Shown piece by piece: positions 25,526 through 34,503 of a DNA stretch of 64,000 nucleotides; the stretch's first letter is position 1, and each line of letters starts with the position of its first letter. The translations under genes and the position numbers were made by a program. Source of the stretch: an uncultured Bryobacterales bacterium (GTDB taxonomy: Bacteria > Acidobacteriota > Terriglobia > Bryobacterales > Bryobacteraceae). The stretch is taken from assembly GCA_937959285.1 (NCBI GenBank), contig CALGAR010000064.1, positions 62,001-126,000 of the forward strand, read 5' to 3'. The notes beneath the pieces are model-generated. The model made no database searches. It was not told the DNA's origin and saw only the letters and a program-made list of their open reading frames with translations.

Positions 25526-26442
25526 CGCGCCCGGCCGCCCGCGATCTCTACCTTTGCCACCAGATCTTCGTACGGCATCTTGCCGGGATGATAGAGCGTC
25601 ACGATGCCGTTCGTGTTGACAAGCACGAGGGTCGGTGTGGTGCTTGCGCCGAAGTTTTTGAAGTTCTCCTCGCTGACCGGGACCGCCATGTCGCCGAGCG
25701 AGGCATAGTGCTGGCGGCGAATTTCGTCGATGTACTTCAGTTCGACATCGGGAGGCGCCTCTTCTCCCCGGGCGACATATCCATACCGCTGCGTCGGGCC
25801 GACGATCACCAGATTCGGAAACTTGGCCTTGAGACGGGCGAGGATCGGAGCCTGGTACTTGCAGTCCCCGCACCAGTGGGCCCAGAAAAAGAGCAGGACG
25901 GGTTTACCCTTGAGCGACGAAAGCGAAACCGGTTTTGTGCCGAGATACTCCTTCATCTCCAGGTCCGGGACGGGCTTCCCCTCCAGAGAAAGGAGATTGA
26001 TGTTCTTCTGAATCCGGGTCTGGATGGACGTGCCGCGGTACCGTTCGAGCTCGCGCCGCAAATACTGCACCGCCTCGGCCCGCTCCCCGCGAGCGCTCAT
26101 CACCTGCGCCCGCACTTCGATCGCCGCTCCCAGAGCAATCGGAAGCCGCTTTTCCGCATCCAGAGGGCGCGATTTCAACTGCTGCTGGACCAGCGAGTAT
26201 GTCTTAGCCGCGTGCTTTTCCGCCTCGTCAAGCTTGCGGGCCGCCAGCGCGCCCCGTCCCATCCAGGACAAGGCTTCGAGCATCTCCGGCGTAACGCCTC
26301 GCTTGGCGCGATACTCGTCGATGTAGGCTTGGGCAGTCTGGAAGTCCCCGTTAGCGATGGCCAGCCGAACTTCCGGGACAAGCTCGGCGCACAAGACCGT
26401 GGGTAGCAGGAGGAGCACCCAGGCCGATCGTTGCAACCGCAT
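25522..26442 (-). CDS. Secreted TPR-thioredoxin (TlpA-like) fusion protein
   Basis: The 306-residue protein, from the ATG at 26442, has a signal peptide (MRLQRSAWVLLLLPTVLCA). I preferred this to a TTG three codons earlier. Residues ~20-150 are helical TPR-like repeats. Residues ~155-300 are a TlpA/ResA-type thioredoxin fold with WAHWCGDCKYQAP (Cys191, Cys194) and the cis-proline ASTTPTLVLVNTNG. It is probably a periplasmic disulfide reductant or isomerase. The gene is convergent with the POTRA/HEAT gene and shares the stop palindrome CTAG. Confidence 0.85.
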   Translation of the reverse strand: MRLQRSAWVLLLLPTVLCAELVPEVRLAIANGDFQTAQAYIDEYRAKRGVTPEMLEALSWMGRGALAARKLDEAEKHAAKTYSLVQQQLKSRPLDAEKRLPIALGAAIEVRAQVMSARGERAEAVQYLRRELERYRGTSIQTRIQKNINLLSLEGKPVPDLEMKEYLGTKPVSLSSLKGKPVLLFFWAHWCGDCKYQAPILARLKAKFPNLVIVGPTQRYGYVARGEEAPPDVELKYIDEIRRQHYASLGDMAVPVSEENFKNFGASTTPTLVLVNTNGIVTLYHPGKMPYEDLVAKVEIAGGRAR

Positions 26443-26451
26443 TTTTCTCAA

Positions 26452-26640
26452 TCTCAGGATATCAGCAGGCCGCCATCGTCAACGATCACCTGTCCCCTGA
26501 CGTACGAACGTAGCCGCTCGCTGGTAGGAGAGCGATCCAGGCGATCACCTTCAGGTGGCCGAGGTGCGCTGGACCGGCTGGCGGCCGAAGTAGCCGTCCC
26601 GGCGTTCCTCGTCCCTCGCAAAGTACTCGCCAGAGGCAAG
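26452..26640 (-). pseudogene. Decayed C-terminal fragment of a short-chain dehydrogenase
   Basis: Three successive reading frames of the minus strand each keep a piece of an SDR C-terminus in the right order. They are GEYFARDEERRDGYFGRQPV followed by QRTSAT and a stop; a helix HLKVIAWIALLPASG in another frame; and SERLRSYVRGQVIVDDGG in a third. Intact SDRs read roughly ...YF.R.PVxR...PEEIAxAIxFLASER..YVTGQVIVVDGG. The piece therefore carries at least two frameshifts and has no N-terminal half. It lies between the TPR-thioredoxin and TIM-barrel genes, both intact. Confidence 0.6.
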
Positions 26641-26641
26641 G

Positions 26642-27685
26642 TCAGGAGGCTAGAAGCTTTCGCGTATAAGCGATCGAAGCTTCCAGATCTTCCCGTTCCC
26701 GCTGGGCTACCAGCTCCTTCGGCACCTTCGGATCTTCAGGCGGAGCAGTTCCCTTCTCCGCGTACGCGAGAAATCGGGAAAATTCCCAAGCCGGCGTCTT
26801 GCGGTAGGCGTCCCAGAAGGCCGGATCTCGCCAGGAGAAGATGCGCGGACCGGTAACGATAATTTCCATGGAAAGGGCGCGCCCGGGACACAACTGCCGG
26901 TACTTCCGCACCCAGTCGGCTATATTGACGTTTCCTTCTCCCATCCGCGTCCACTTCACCGCGGTGCCCTGCTCCGTATTCCAGAGCAGGCTGTCACGGA
27001 CATGGCTGGTGAGAACGTAAGGCGCCAGCACCTCGAGCGTCAGGTGCGGGTCCTCAATCGCCCAGACCGGATTCCCGGAGTCGATGCACGCCCCAACGAA
27101 ATCCTTGCCGGCCTCCTCAATCAGCATCTTCAGTTCCCGCGCCTGCATGTCGCCGGCGTGATTCTCGACCGCGATCTTAATCCCGGCATCCAGCGCGCGC
27201 GAACGCACCGCTCGAAGCGTCTTCACGCAGTTGGAAATGTGCTGGTCGAGAGAAACCTCGCCCAACCGGTCCGCCGACGTTCCGAGGAAGCACCGGACCA
27301 GCTTGGACCCGGCAATGCTCGCAGCCCGAATCACCCTTGCCAGCTGCTCTTCGGCGGTTCCCTGCGAGGGATCAAAGGCCTTCGAGGTCGGGCAGATCGA
27401 CCGCATGCCGATTTCCAGCTCGATACCGTGCTGCTCCGCGCGTGCCCGCACCTTCCTCATGTGCTCGTCGTCGAGCGAACCCAGGAAGCGGATCTCGGAG
27501 AAATGGACGACCTGCGCCTTTTGTTTGGCGCAATAGTCAAGGAACTGGAACGCGTCCCAACCTTGTTGACGCAGACTGAAAAGATCAATGCCAAACTTGA
27601 CGGAAGCCGGGGGAGCGGACGCCCCACCCAGAGCGGCTGTTGCTGACGAGGCGAGGGAAGAAGCCAGGAACGTTCTCCGCTGCAT
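26642..27685 (-). CDS. Sugar phosphate isomerase/epimerase-like TIM-barrel protein with RR leader
   Basis: The 347-residue protein starts at the ATG at 27685 with MQRRTFLASSLASSATAALGG, a Tat-like leader; an upstream open extension to 27763 is not credible. The body is a xylose-isomerase-like barrel. Visible features are KFGIDLFSLRQQGWDAFQFLDYC, the metal-ligand-like Glu in KIAVENHAGD, CIDSGNPVWAIEDP, TSHVRDS and a final Glu in LSMEIIVTG. An export signal on this fold implies an extracytoplasmic sugar or cyclitol enzyme. The substrate is unknown. Confidence 0.82.
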   Translation of the reverse strand: MQRRTFLASSLASSATAALGGASAPPASVKFGIDLFSLRQQGWDAFQFLDYCAKQKAQVVHFSEIRFLGSLDDEHMRKVRARAEQHGIELEIGMRSICPTSKAFDPSQGTAEEQLARVIRAASIAGSKLVRCFLGTSADRLGEVSLDQHISNCVKTLRAVRSRALDAGIKIAVENHAGDMQARELKMLIEEAGKDFVGACIDSGNPVWAIEDPHLTLEVLAPYVLTSHVRDSLLWNTEQGTAVKWTRMGEGNVNIADWVRKYRQLCPGRALSMEIIVTGPRIFSWRDPAFWDAYRKTPAWEFSRFLAYAEKGTAPPEDPKVPKELVAQREREDLEASIAYTRKLLAS

Positions 27686-27811
27686 GCCTTGTAGTTTACT
27701 CGCGAAAGCGGTCCGCGGGCCAGGAAATTCATGGCGCTCCCGGCATGGGAATTCGCCGGGCATCCGGGCTCGCGGACCCGTTGAACCTCTCGTCGAGAAA
27801 CTCCCTGGCAG

Positions 27812-28714
27812 CTAGAGCGGGAGCGACTTCAGGTACTCGCGGAACGCGTTCCCCAGGTCGTAACGGCGTAGCGCAAACTCCACGGTCGCCTTGAGGAAGC
27901 CTAGCTTATCTCCGGCGTCGTAGCGGCAGCCGTCAAAGCGATATCCGTAGATCGGTCTGCTGCGAAGAAGGTGCTTCAACGCATCAGTGAGCTGAATCTC
28001 TCCGCCCGAGCCCGGATCGATCGATTCAATACTGTGAAAGATTTCGGGGGTCAGAATGTACCGGCCGATAATCGCCAGATTCGATGGCGCCTCGGAGGCC
28101 TTCGGTTTCTCGACAAGGTTGCGGATTCGGAAGAGCCGGTCCTTGGCTCCATTGTGGGCCACGGGCTCGGCGTCCACGACCCCGTAAGCGGAGATGGCCT
28201 CGGTCGGCACCTCCATCAATGCGACGACCGATGCGCCGTAGAACTCGTAGACGTCCAGCAACTGCCGGAGACACGGAATTTCGGCGTCGATGACGTCATC
28301 GGAAAGTACTACGGAAAAAGCCTCATTGCCCACCAGTTCCTTGGCCCTCAGGACGGCGTGTCCGAGACCGAGCGCTTCCTTCTGCCGCACATACGCGACA
28401 TTGATCATGTCGGAAACGCTGCGGACAATGGCGAGCAGTTCCTTCTTGTTCCGGGATTCGAGCAGATGCTCCAGCTCGAAGCTCACGTCGAAGTGATCCT
28501 CGATCGCTGTCTTTCCCCTCCCGGTGACAATGATGATGTTCTGGATCCCGCTATGGATCGCCTCCTCCACTCCATACTGGATCAGCGGCTTGTCCACCAG
28601 GGGCAGCATCTCCTTCGGCTGCGCCTTGGTTGCCGGCAGAAAGCGTGTACCCAGTCCTGCAGCGGGGAAGACGGCCTTACGCACCTTTTGTATCATCACA
28701 ACCATTGTACGCAC
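27812..28714 (-). CDS. galU: UTP-glucose-1-phosphate uridylyltransferase
   Basis: The 300-residue protein has the nucleotidyltransferase signature KAVFPAAGLGTRFLPATKAQPKEMLPLVDKPLIQYGVEEA and later VVLSDDVID, RYILTPEIF and GGEIQLTDAL, typical of GalU. It makes UDP-glucose for LPS, capsule or osmolyte synthesis. The start may be GTG at 28714 (gggg-type ribosome site), or the ATGs at 28705 or 28696. It is divergent from the TPR gene. Near envelope genes in this window its product fits glycan synthesis. Confidence 0.94.
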   Translation of the reverse strand: MRTMVVMIQKVRKAVFPAAGLGTRFLPATKAQPKEMLPLVDKPLIQYGVEEAIHSGIQNIIIVTGRGKTAIEDHFDVSFELEHLLESRNKKELLAIVRSVSDMINVAYVRQKEALGLGHAVLRAKELVGNEAFSVVLSDDVIDAEIPCLRQLLDVYEFYGASVVALMEVPTEAISAYGVVDAEPVAHNGAKDRLFRIRNLVEKPKASEAPSNLAIIGRYILTPEIFHSIESIDPGSGGEIQLTDALKHLLRSRPIYGYRFDGCRYDAGDKLGFLKATVEFALRRYDLGNAFREYLKSLPL

Positions 28715-28789
28715 TGATCCCCGCAGGGCTCTCGATGGAGACCGCCAAAAGCCTTGCCTGAATGGTCAAGTTCGGCTACAACTGTCTCC

Positions 28790-29272
28790 ATGGCTGACCC
28801 GCAGGTTGAACTTGCCCTCGAGCTGTTCGAGAAGGCCTATCAGTTCCAGATGCAGGGGGACCTTGACCTGGCGGTGGACCTATATAAGAGGTCGATCGAA
28901 GTCTACCCGACTGCCGAGGCCTACACGTTCCTCGGCTGGACCTACCGCTTTCAAGGCAAGATTGACGAAGCAATTTCAGAGTGCAAGAAAGCGATTGACA
29001 TCGACCCGAGCTTCGGAAATCCCTACAACGATATCGGCGCGTACCTGATTGAGAAAGGGAAGCTGGACGAAGCGATTCCCTGGCTGGAGCAGGCGACCCG
29101 AAGCGCCCGCTACGAAGCCTATCATTATCCCTGGTACAACCTCGGCCGTGTTTACATTGGCAAGGAGATGTACAGCAAGGCTCGTGCCTGTTTCGAGCAG
29201 GCCCTGAAAATTGAGCCGGGTTACGAACCCGCGCGTGAAGCCATCGAGAAGCTCCGCCGCCTGGTGCAATAG
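28790..29272 (+). CDS. Small TPR-repeat protein
   Basis: The 160-residue protein, from the ATG at 28790, is composed almost wholly of four tetratricopeptide repeats: AYQFQMQGDLDLAVDLYKRSIEVYP, AYTFLGWTYRFQGKIDEAI, PYNDIGAYLIEKGKLDEAI, and WYNLGRVYIGKEMYSKARACFEQALKIEP. There is no signal peptide, so it is probably a cytoplasmic adaptor. A longer frame from a TTG at 28754 is less likely. It lies just before the TonB-dependent receptor gene, with 29 bases between. Confidence 0.8.
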   Translation: MADPQVELALELFEKAYQFQMQGDLDLAVDLYKRSIEVYPTAEAYTFLGWTYRFQGKIDEAISECKKAIDIDPSFGNPYNDIGAYLIEKGKLDEAIPWLEQATRSARYEAYHYPWYNLGRVYIGKEMYSKARACFEQALKIEPGYEPAREAIEKLRRLVQ

Positions 29273-29301
29273 AGCAAGCGCAAACCGCTATACTGTTAGC
29301 T

Positions 29302-31086
29302 CTGAAGCACACAATTCTTATAGTTTTGCTACTCCCCTGGAGCGGCTTCGGGCAGGAATCCGTGCGCCGCGACTCAGTCGTGGTGACAGGCACGTATCAG
29401 CCTGTACCGCTCGAAGAAGCCGACCGTGCCATCCGGGTTCTGGATGTGCGGGAGTCTGCGCTTCTTTCGAACACCTTCGTGGATCTGCTCAAGCTCGATC
29501 CTTCCCTGGATCTTCGCCAGCGAGCTCCCAATGGCGTCCAATCGGATTTGTCCATTCGGGGAGGCACGTTCGGCCAAGCGCTGATCCTACTGAACGGAAT
29601 TCGGCTCAACGATCCGCAGAGCGGTCATCACAATATGGATGTGCCGATCCCCCTCGAAACAATGGATCGGATTGAAGTGCTGCGAGGAGCAGGTTCTACT
29701 TTCCACGGCTCCGATGCAGTTGGAGGAGTGGTGAATTTCATCACCCAGCCGCCGGACCAAACCGAAGTGCGGCTTCGGACGGCGGTCGGCAACTGGGGAG
29801 TGAATCAGCAGCGCGCTTCCGTGACGACAGCGTTCCGGAACGTCACCCAGCAGTGGGCGTTTTCTCGCGACTTCTCGACGGGATTCCAGCCCAACCGCGA
29901 CTACCGGAATCTTTCCCTGGCGTCGGTGACCCATGCAAAGACCGGGCTCGGATTTACGGATCTGATCCTCGCACACAATGACCGGCCCTTCGGCGCTTCC
30001 CGGTTCTACGGAAACTTCGAGTCCTGGGAGCGCACCAAAGGGTGGCTGGCTTCCCTGCGGCAGGAGCTGGGACGGAAGAACGAAGTGTCTGTTGCCTACC
30101 GCCGCCACACGGATCTTTTCGTGCTCTACCGTGATCGTCCCGAAATTTTCACAAACCGGCACGTGGCGGAGAGCTTCGAGGGGATCCTGCGGCGCAAGGA
30201 ACCCCTCGGCCAAAACGCCCGGCTGAGCTACGGCATGGAGGCTTACGCCGATTCCATCGACAGCAACAACCTGGGAAAGCATTCGCGCGTTCGAGGTGCG
30301 GGCTATATGGCCCTCGATGTTCGGGCACTCCACCGCTTCTCCTTTACGGCCGGACTCCGGGACGAAGTTTACTCCCGTTTCCAGCATCAGGTGAGCCCGA
30401 GCCTTCATGCCGGCTACTGGCTCAACGGATACATGCGGCTGCGCGGCGGCGTCGGCCGGGCCTTCCGGCTGCCCAGCTACACGGACCTCTACTACCACGA
30501 CCCCGCCAACCTGGGATCCCCCGACCTTCGCCCGGAGAAGGCATGGAATTTCGAGGGCGGTCTCGACTGGCACCTCGGGGGAAGGCTGCGTGGGGAGTTC
30601 ACCGTGTTCCACCGCCGCGAGCGTGACGGCATTGACTATGTCCGGCTGTCGGACCAGGATATCTGGCGAGCGACAAACTTCCACCGGCTCATTTTTACAG
30701 GTGTTGAAACCTCCATCGGCGCGAGAATTGCGCGCCGCCATACCGTCGACTTCAGCTACACGGCGCTGCGCGGAGGGGAGGAAGCCCGTGCCGGCATCCT
30801 CTCCCAGTACGTGTTCAACTACCCGCAGCACACCGGTGTCGCCTCCTGGCAAGGCAGACTCCCCGGAGGCATTTCCGCCCGCACGCGCGTGGGCGCCACG
30901 CAGCGCTACGCCAGGGATCCCTACGCAGTATGGGATCTGTTCCTCGCCTATAGCGAGGGAAGATGGCATCCCTTCTTCCAGCTCACCAACCTGACAGCGA
31001 CGCGCTACGAAGAGATCAAGGGGCTGGCAATGCCCGGCCGCGGCATTGTCTTCGGCGTCGAGGTACACGCGTGGGGAGCAAAGTAG
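29302..31086 (+). CDS. TonB-dependent outer-membrane receptor
   Basis: A plug domain (SVVVTGTYQPVPLEEADRAIRVLD, SIRGGTFGQALILLNGIRLNDPQSGHHNMD, IEVLRGAGSTFHGSDAVGGVVNFIT) is followed by a 22-strand-type barrel with VGRAFRLPSYTDLYYHDPANLGSPDLRPEKAWNFEGGL, as in BtuB/vitamin B12-type receptors. The substrate is unknown. The first usual start is a TTG at 29326, but that would truncate the signal peptide. The in-frame upstream codons starting with CTG (29302) give a full leader (KHTILIVLLLPWSGFGQ), so I extend to 29302. No ATG, GTG or TTG is available upstream. Confidence 0.85.
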   Translation: MKHTILIVLLLPWSGFGQESVRRDSVVVTGTYQPVPLEEADRAIRVLDVRESALLSNTFVDLLKLDPSLDLRQRAPNGVQSDLSIRGGTFGQALILLNGIRLNDPQSGHHNMDVPIPLETMDRIEVLRGAGSTFHGSDAVGGVVNFITQPPDQTEVRLRTAVGNWGVNQQRASVTTAFRNVTQQWAFSRDFSTGFQPNRDYRNLSLASVTHAKTGLGFTDLILAHNDRPFGASRFYGNFESWERTKGWLASLRQELGRKNEVSVAYRRHTDLFVLYRDRPEIFTNRHVAESFEGILRRKEPLGQNARLSYGMEAYADSIDSNNLGKHSRVRGAGYMALDVRALHRFSFTAGLRDEVYSRFQHQVSPSLHAGYWLNGYMRLRGGVGRAFRLPSYTDLYYHDPANLGSPDLRPEKAWNFEGGLDWHLGGRLRGEFTVFHRRERDGIDYVRLSDQDIWRATNFHRLIFTGVETSIGARIARRHTVDFSYTALRGGEEARAGILSQYVFNYPQHTGVASWQGRLPGGISARTRVGATQRYARDPYAVWDLFLAYSEGRWHPFFQLTNLTATRYEEIKGLAMPGRGIVFGVEVHAWGAK

Positions 31087-31128
31087 CTTGCGGAGTTAGG
31101 GTAGACTGGTGATGATGTAGGTGCCGGT

Positions 31129-32658
31129 TTGTTCATTCGTTGGTTGACCCCCATCCTGCTGCTCTCCGTAGCGGGTATCGCCCTTGCTCAGCCGCAACAG
31201 CAGGGCCAGCTCGACGGCAGTCCGACGGTGTTCAGCGTCCTTGCTGCAATTAACGCCGCCGGTTACGACGCGGATCTCACATCTGCCGCCAACCATCCTT
31301 TGCGTGCAGCCGTACGGAAACACCTCGCTGCTCAAAACATTCCCGTTCTCCCCGAATTGAAGCGCTTCTACGAGCAGCACAAGAAGCCGGACCCGGCCGC
31401 GGACCTCAGCCAGTACATTTCGTTTGCGCTCTGTGTAAATGGACCTCCCACGTTCGAATACCGGTTCAAGCCGGGAGACCTCCCTCCCGACGTAGCCGCG
31501 CTGAACGGTTTCGAACTGCTCATGGCCCGCTTTCACAAGGAAGCCAAGATCGACGAGCTCTGGCAGCAAGCGCAGCCAGCCTTCGACGAGGCGATTGCGC
31601 GCTATCACGAGCCCGTCACCAGGGCCTTGATGGAGGTGAACGCCTATCTGCGGCACACGGCCATCGGGTCCGTGGACCGGCGGTTCCAGGTTTATCTGGA
31701 TTTGCTCGGGGCGCCCAATCAGATTCACAGCAGGAGCTACGCGGGCGATTACTTCATCGTGATCACGCCCTCGGCGGAACCGCAGATCGATGATATCCGG
31801 CATGCCTACCTGCAATACGTCCTCGATCCGCTGGCGCAGAGAAACAGCGCGTTGTGGGAGACCAAGAAGGGGCTTGCAGACTTCGCACAGCCCGCTCCTT
31901 TGCTCGGCGAACACTACAAGAACGATTTCGTACTGCTGGCCAGCGCTTCTCTGGTCCGCGCCGTCGAGAGCCGTCTCGCGCCGCCGTCGAAACGGCAGGA
32001 GATGGTGGCTCAGGCCCTCAGCGAGGGCTTTATCCTGACACCTTATTTTGCTGAGAAGCTCCCGGAGTATGAGAAGCAGGAGCAATCGATGCGCCTTTAC
32101 TACCCGGAATTGGTGAAAGGCGTCGATCTCGCACGGGAGGACAAGCGGCTGGAGGGAGTGCAGTTTGCGACCGAACGTGCAGCGCGCATTGCAAAACCCG
32201 CGCCGACGCCTCCTCAGCAGGAGCCCACGGGCGCCGCGAAAACGCTTGCCGACGCAGAAGATCTGTACAGAGCGCGGGATCTGGAAAAGGCAAAGGGAGC
32301 CTATCTGCGGGTGCTGCAGGAGGCGGACGAGCGGCGGCTCCATGCAAGCGCATATTATGGATTGGCGAGGATATCGCTGCTGCAGAACGATCCCGAGTCG
32401 GCGCAGCAGCTCTTCGGAAAGGCGCTCCAGTCAGAGCCCGAACCGCAGGTGAAAGCCTGGTGCCTCGTATACCTGGCCAGGCTATCGGAAGCTCTGGCGA
32501 AAGCGGCGGAGGCGGACGGCCGCTCCGCGGAAACGGATTTGGCGGATGCTGCCCGCTACTATCGGGAAGCTCTCGGAGTGGAGGGGGCATCGGACGCCGC
32601 GCGACAGGCAGCCCAGCAGGGCTTGGGCGCCTTGGAGTCGAAGAAGGCCCGGCCTTAG
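31129..32658 (+). CDS. Secreted hypothetical protein with C-terminal TPR region
   Basis: The 509-residue protein has a TTG start and a signal peptide (MFIRWLTPILLLSVAGIALAQ). The N-terminal ~350 residues contain the segment GDYFIVITPSAEPQIDDIRHAYLQYVLDPLAQR. It resembles DUF4932-like/peptidase-like acidobacterial proteins, but with no HExxH zinc motif. Residues ~365-500 form TPR-like helices (TLADAEDLYRARDLEKAKGAYLRVL, HASAYYGLARISLLQNDPESAQQLFGKAL). The role is unknown. It is followed after 28 bases by another secreted TPR protein. Confidence 0.72.
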   Translation: MFIRWLTPILLLSVAGIALAQPQQQGQLDGSPTVFSVLAAINAAGYDADLTSAANHPLRAAVRKHLAAQNIPVLPELKRFYEQHKKPDPAADLSQYISFALCVNGPPTFEYRFKPGDLPPDVAALNGFELLMARFHKEAKIDELWQQAQPAFDEAIARYHEPVTRALMEVNAYLRHTAIGSVDRRFQVYLDLLGAPNQIHSRSYAGDYFIVITPSAEPQIDDIRHAYLQYVLDPLAQRNSALWETKKGLADFAQPAPLLGEHYKNDFVLLASASLVRAVESRLAPPSKRQEMVAQALSEGFILTPYFAEKLPEYEKQEQSMRLYYPELVKGVDLAREDKRLEGVQFATERAARIAKPAPTPPQQEPTGAAKTLADAEDLYRARDLEKAKGAYLRVLQEADERRLHASAYYGLARISLLQNDPESAQQLFGKALQSEPEPQVKAWCLVYLARLSEALAKAAEADGRSAETDLADAARYYREALGVEGASDAARQAAQQGLGALESKKARP

Positions 32659-32686
32659 GAAACCGGGCGAATTCACAGAAGGAGTC

Positions 32687-33457
32687 ATGCAGATGAGATA
32701 CGGAAGATTCTCAAAGGCCATCATTGGACTCGTAGGCGCAACGGGTCTGTTGTTCGCCCAAGCTCAGCCTCAACCGAAGTCACAGAAGGAGCTCGAAGCG
32801 ATCCAGGCCATGTTCCAGGCGCAGGACCCGGATTCGCAGATCAAGGCTGCCCAGAACCTGATTCAGAAGTTCGCCGACACGGACTTCAAGGGGCTCGCCA
32901 TGTTCGTCATAGCGAATGCGTATCAGAACAAGAATGATCCCGAAAACACGATCATCTGGGCTGAGCGCATGCTCGAAGTCGACAAGACCAGCTACCAGGC
33001 CGGCCAGGCAATGCTGATGATTGCGAAGTCACTGGCGATCCGGACGCGCGAGTTCGATCTCGACAAGGAAGAGAAGCTCGGGCGAGCCGAAAAGCTGGCC
33101 AAGGAGGCTCAGGCCGTTTTCGCCAAGGCTCCCAAGCCCCGCCCCGACGTGCCGGACGATCAGTGGGAAGCTGCGAAGAGGGACGCCACTTCCTTCAGCC
33201 ATGAAGCCCTTGGGTTAATCGCGCAAGTGCGCAAGAATCACGATGTCGCGATCGCCGAGTTCAAGCAGGCTGTGGAAATGGCTGCCCAGCCGGACCCTGG
33301 CGTGCTGTTCCGTCTGGCGACCTCATACGCAGCCGCGGGTAAGAACGCCGAGGCTCTTGCGACGTTTGACAAGGTGCTGGCGATGCCCAACCTGCATCCC
33401 ACAATCAAATCGCTGGCGGAACAAGAGAAAGCAAAAATTTCTCAAGGCGGGAAGTAG
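32687..33457 (+). CDS. Secreted TPR-repeat protein
   Basis: The 256-residue protein starts at the ATG at 32687, supported by agaaggag just upstream; the open frame extending further left overlaps the previous gene. A signal peptide (SKAIIGLVGATGLLFAQAQ) precedes helical repeats: DSQIKAAQNLIQKFADTDFKGLAMFVIANAYQNKND, then DVAIAEFKQAVEMAAQPDPGVLFRLATSYAAAGKNAEALATFDKVL. It is probably a periplasmic scaffold. It lies nine bases before rnc and may be co-transcribed with it. Confidence 0.78.
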   Translation: MQMRYGRFSKAIIGLVGATGLLFAQAQPQPKSQKELEAIQAMFQAQDPDSQIKAAQNLIQKFADTDFKGLAMFVIANAYQNKNDPENTIIWAERMLEVDKTSYQAGQAMLMIAKSLAIRTREFDLDKEEKLGRAEKLAKEAQAVFAKAPKPRPDVPDDQWEAAKRDATSFSHEALGLIAQVRKNHDVAIAEFKQAVEMAAQPDPGVLFRLATSYAAAGKNAEALATFDKVLAMPNLHPTIKSLAEQEKAKISQGGK

Positions 33458-33466
33458 CATCCCTGT

Positions 33467-34210
33467 ATGAGCGCGGACCTGGAAGGCCTTGAAGCGGTAC
33501 TCGGCTACAAGTTTCGAGACCGCTGTATTCTTCTCCGCGCTCTCACTCACAAATCCCGCCTCTCCGAGAAGAACTCTTCCACCGAAGCGGACAATGAGCA
33601 ACTGGAATTCCTGGGAGACTCGATCCTGGGCTTCCTGGTGAGCGAAGCTCTCGTCCGCACCTACCCCGGATACCGGGAAGGACGGCTCTCCAAGCTCAAA
33701 GCGCATCTGGTGAGCGCTATTCACCTTCACAACATCGCCAATAAGCTGCGCCTCGGCGACTATCTGGTTCTTGGCCGCAGCGAGGAGATGAGCGGAGGAC
33801 GAAAGAAGAAGGCTCTCCTCGCCAACGCACTCGAAGCCGTCATCGCTGCGATGTACCTGGATGGGGGCATGGAGCCGGCTCGCCGCTTCATAGAGGAACA
33901 TTTCTTGGAGGAGTTCGATTCCCGCGACGTCGAAGCCGTCCATGTCAAAGACTACAAGAGCGAGCTACAGGAGGCAGCGCAGGCCCTGAAGCTGCCCCTG
34001 CCTCGATATTCCATCGTGAAGGAGGAGGGCCCGGAACACGCGAAAACCTTCACCGTAGAGGCGCGCATTGGGCGCGATCTGGTCCGTCAGGCCGAAGGGC
34101 CATCCAAGAAGAGCGCCGGGCAATTGGCTGCGCGCCTGCTGCTCGAAGGGCTCCGCTCATCCATGGGGCAGCAGTCGAAAGATGCCCCGGATACCCCGAC
34201 GGAAGGCTGA
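33467..34210 (+). CDS. rnc: Ribonuclease III
   Basis: The 247-residue protein has the RNase III signature ADNEQLEFLGDSIL (43-54; Glu44, Glu47 and Asp51 around the metal site), a second acidic cluster NALEAVIAAMYLDGG, and a C-terminal double-stranded-RNA-binding domain (YKSELQEAAQALKLPLPRYSIVKEEGPEHAKTFTVEARI ... SKKSAGQLAARLLLEGL). It processes rRNA precursors and cleaves structured RNAs. The usual family reading at the signature is NERLEFLGD; here it is NEQLEFLGD. Confidence 0.95.
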   Translation: MSADLEGLEAVLGYKFRDRCILLRALTHKSRLSEKNSSTEADNEQLEFLGDSILGFLVSEALVRTYPGYREGRLSKLKAHLVSAIHLHNIANKLRLGDYLVLGRSEEMSGGRKKKALLANALEAVIAAMYLDGGMEPARRFIEEHFLEEFDSRDVEAVHVKDYKSELQEAAQALKLPLPRYSIVKEEGPEHAKTFTVEARIGRDLVRQAEGPSKKSAGQLAARLLLEGLRSSMGQQSKDAPDTPTEG

Positions 34211-34215
34211 ACGCC

Positions 34216-34455
34216 TTACCCGTGGTGCCCTACCGCTGCTTCCTTCCGCTGCAATGGAATTCCGCACCGTACCAGAGCTGACTCCAGGGCAAATTCCGTC
34301 AAGCGCGAAGCGTCGTACTCCACGTGAATCGAATCGAGCGTCGGCGCCAGGCGCACCAAGTGAATCCCGTACACCGAGTGAGCACGGGCAATCGCATTCA
34401 TGTCGGCTTCCGTCACCTGCCTCGTGAGGCCGAAGTCCTTTTCAACTTTGGTCAT
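34216..34455 (-). CDS. Small hypothetical protein with HMA-like fold pattern
   Basis: The 79-residue protein starts at the ATG at 34455. The pattern of strand (IHLVRLAPTLDSIHVEYDASRL), helix (TEFALESALVRCGI) and end (PLQRKEA) resembles the beta-alpha-beta layout of heavy-metal-associated domains. It lacks the CxxC metal site. The basis is weak. It is convergent with rnc (5-base gap) and lies downstream of trmJ on the same strand. Confidence 0.5.
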   Translation of the reverse strand: MTKVEKDFGLTRQVTEADMNAIARAHSVYGIHLVRLAPTLDSIHVEYDASRLTEFALESALVRCGIPLQRKEAAVGHHG

Positions 34456-34503
34456 CCGGTTACAGAATAGCACTTGTCAGCCGTCAGTCCGAGGCGGGGA
34501 CGG

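Noticed and set aside
29587..31068. A 493-codon open frame opposite the TonB-dependent receptor.
   Set aside because: Antisense shadow; the plus strand encodes recognisable plug and barrel motifs throughout.
31096..32343. A 415-codon minus-strand open frame opposite the secreted TPR protein.
   Set aside because: No motif in its translation; the plus-strand product has a signal peptide and TPR repeats.
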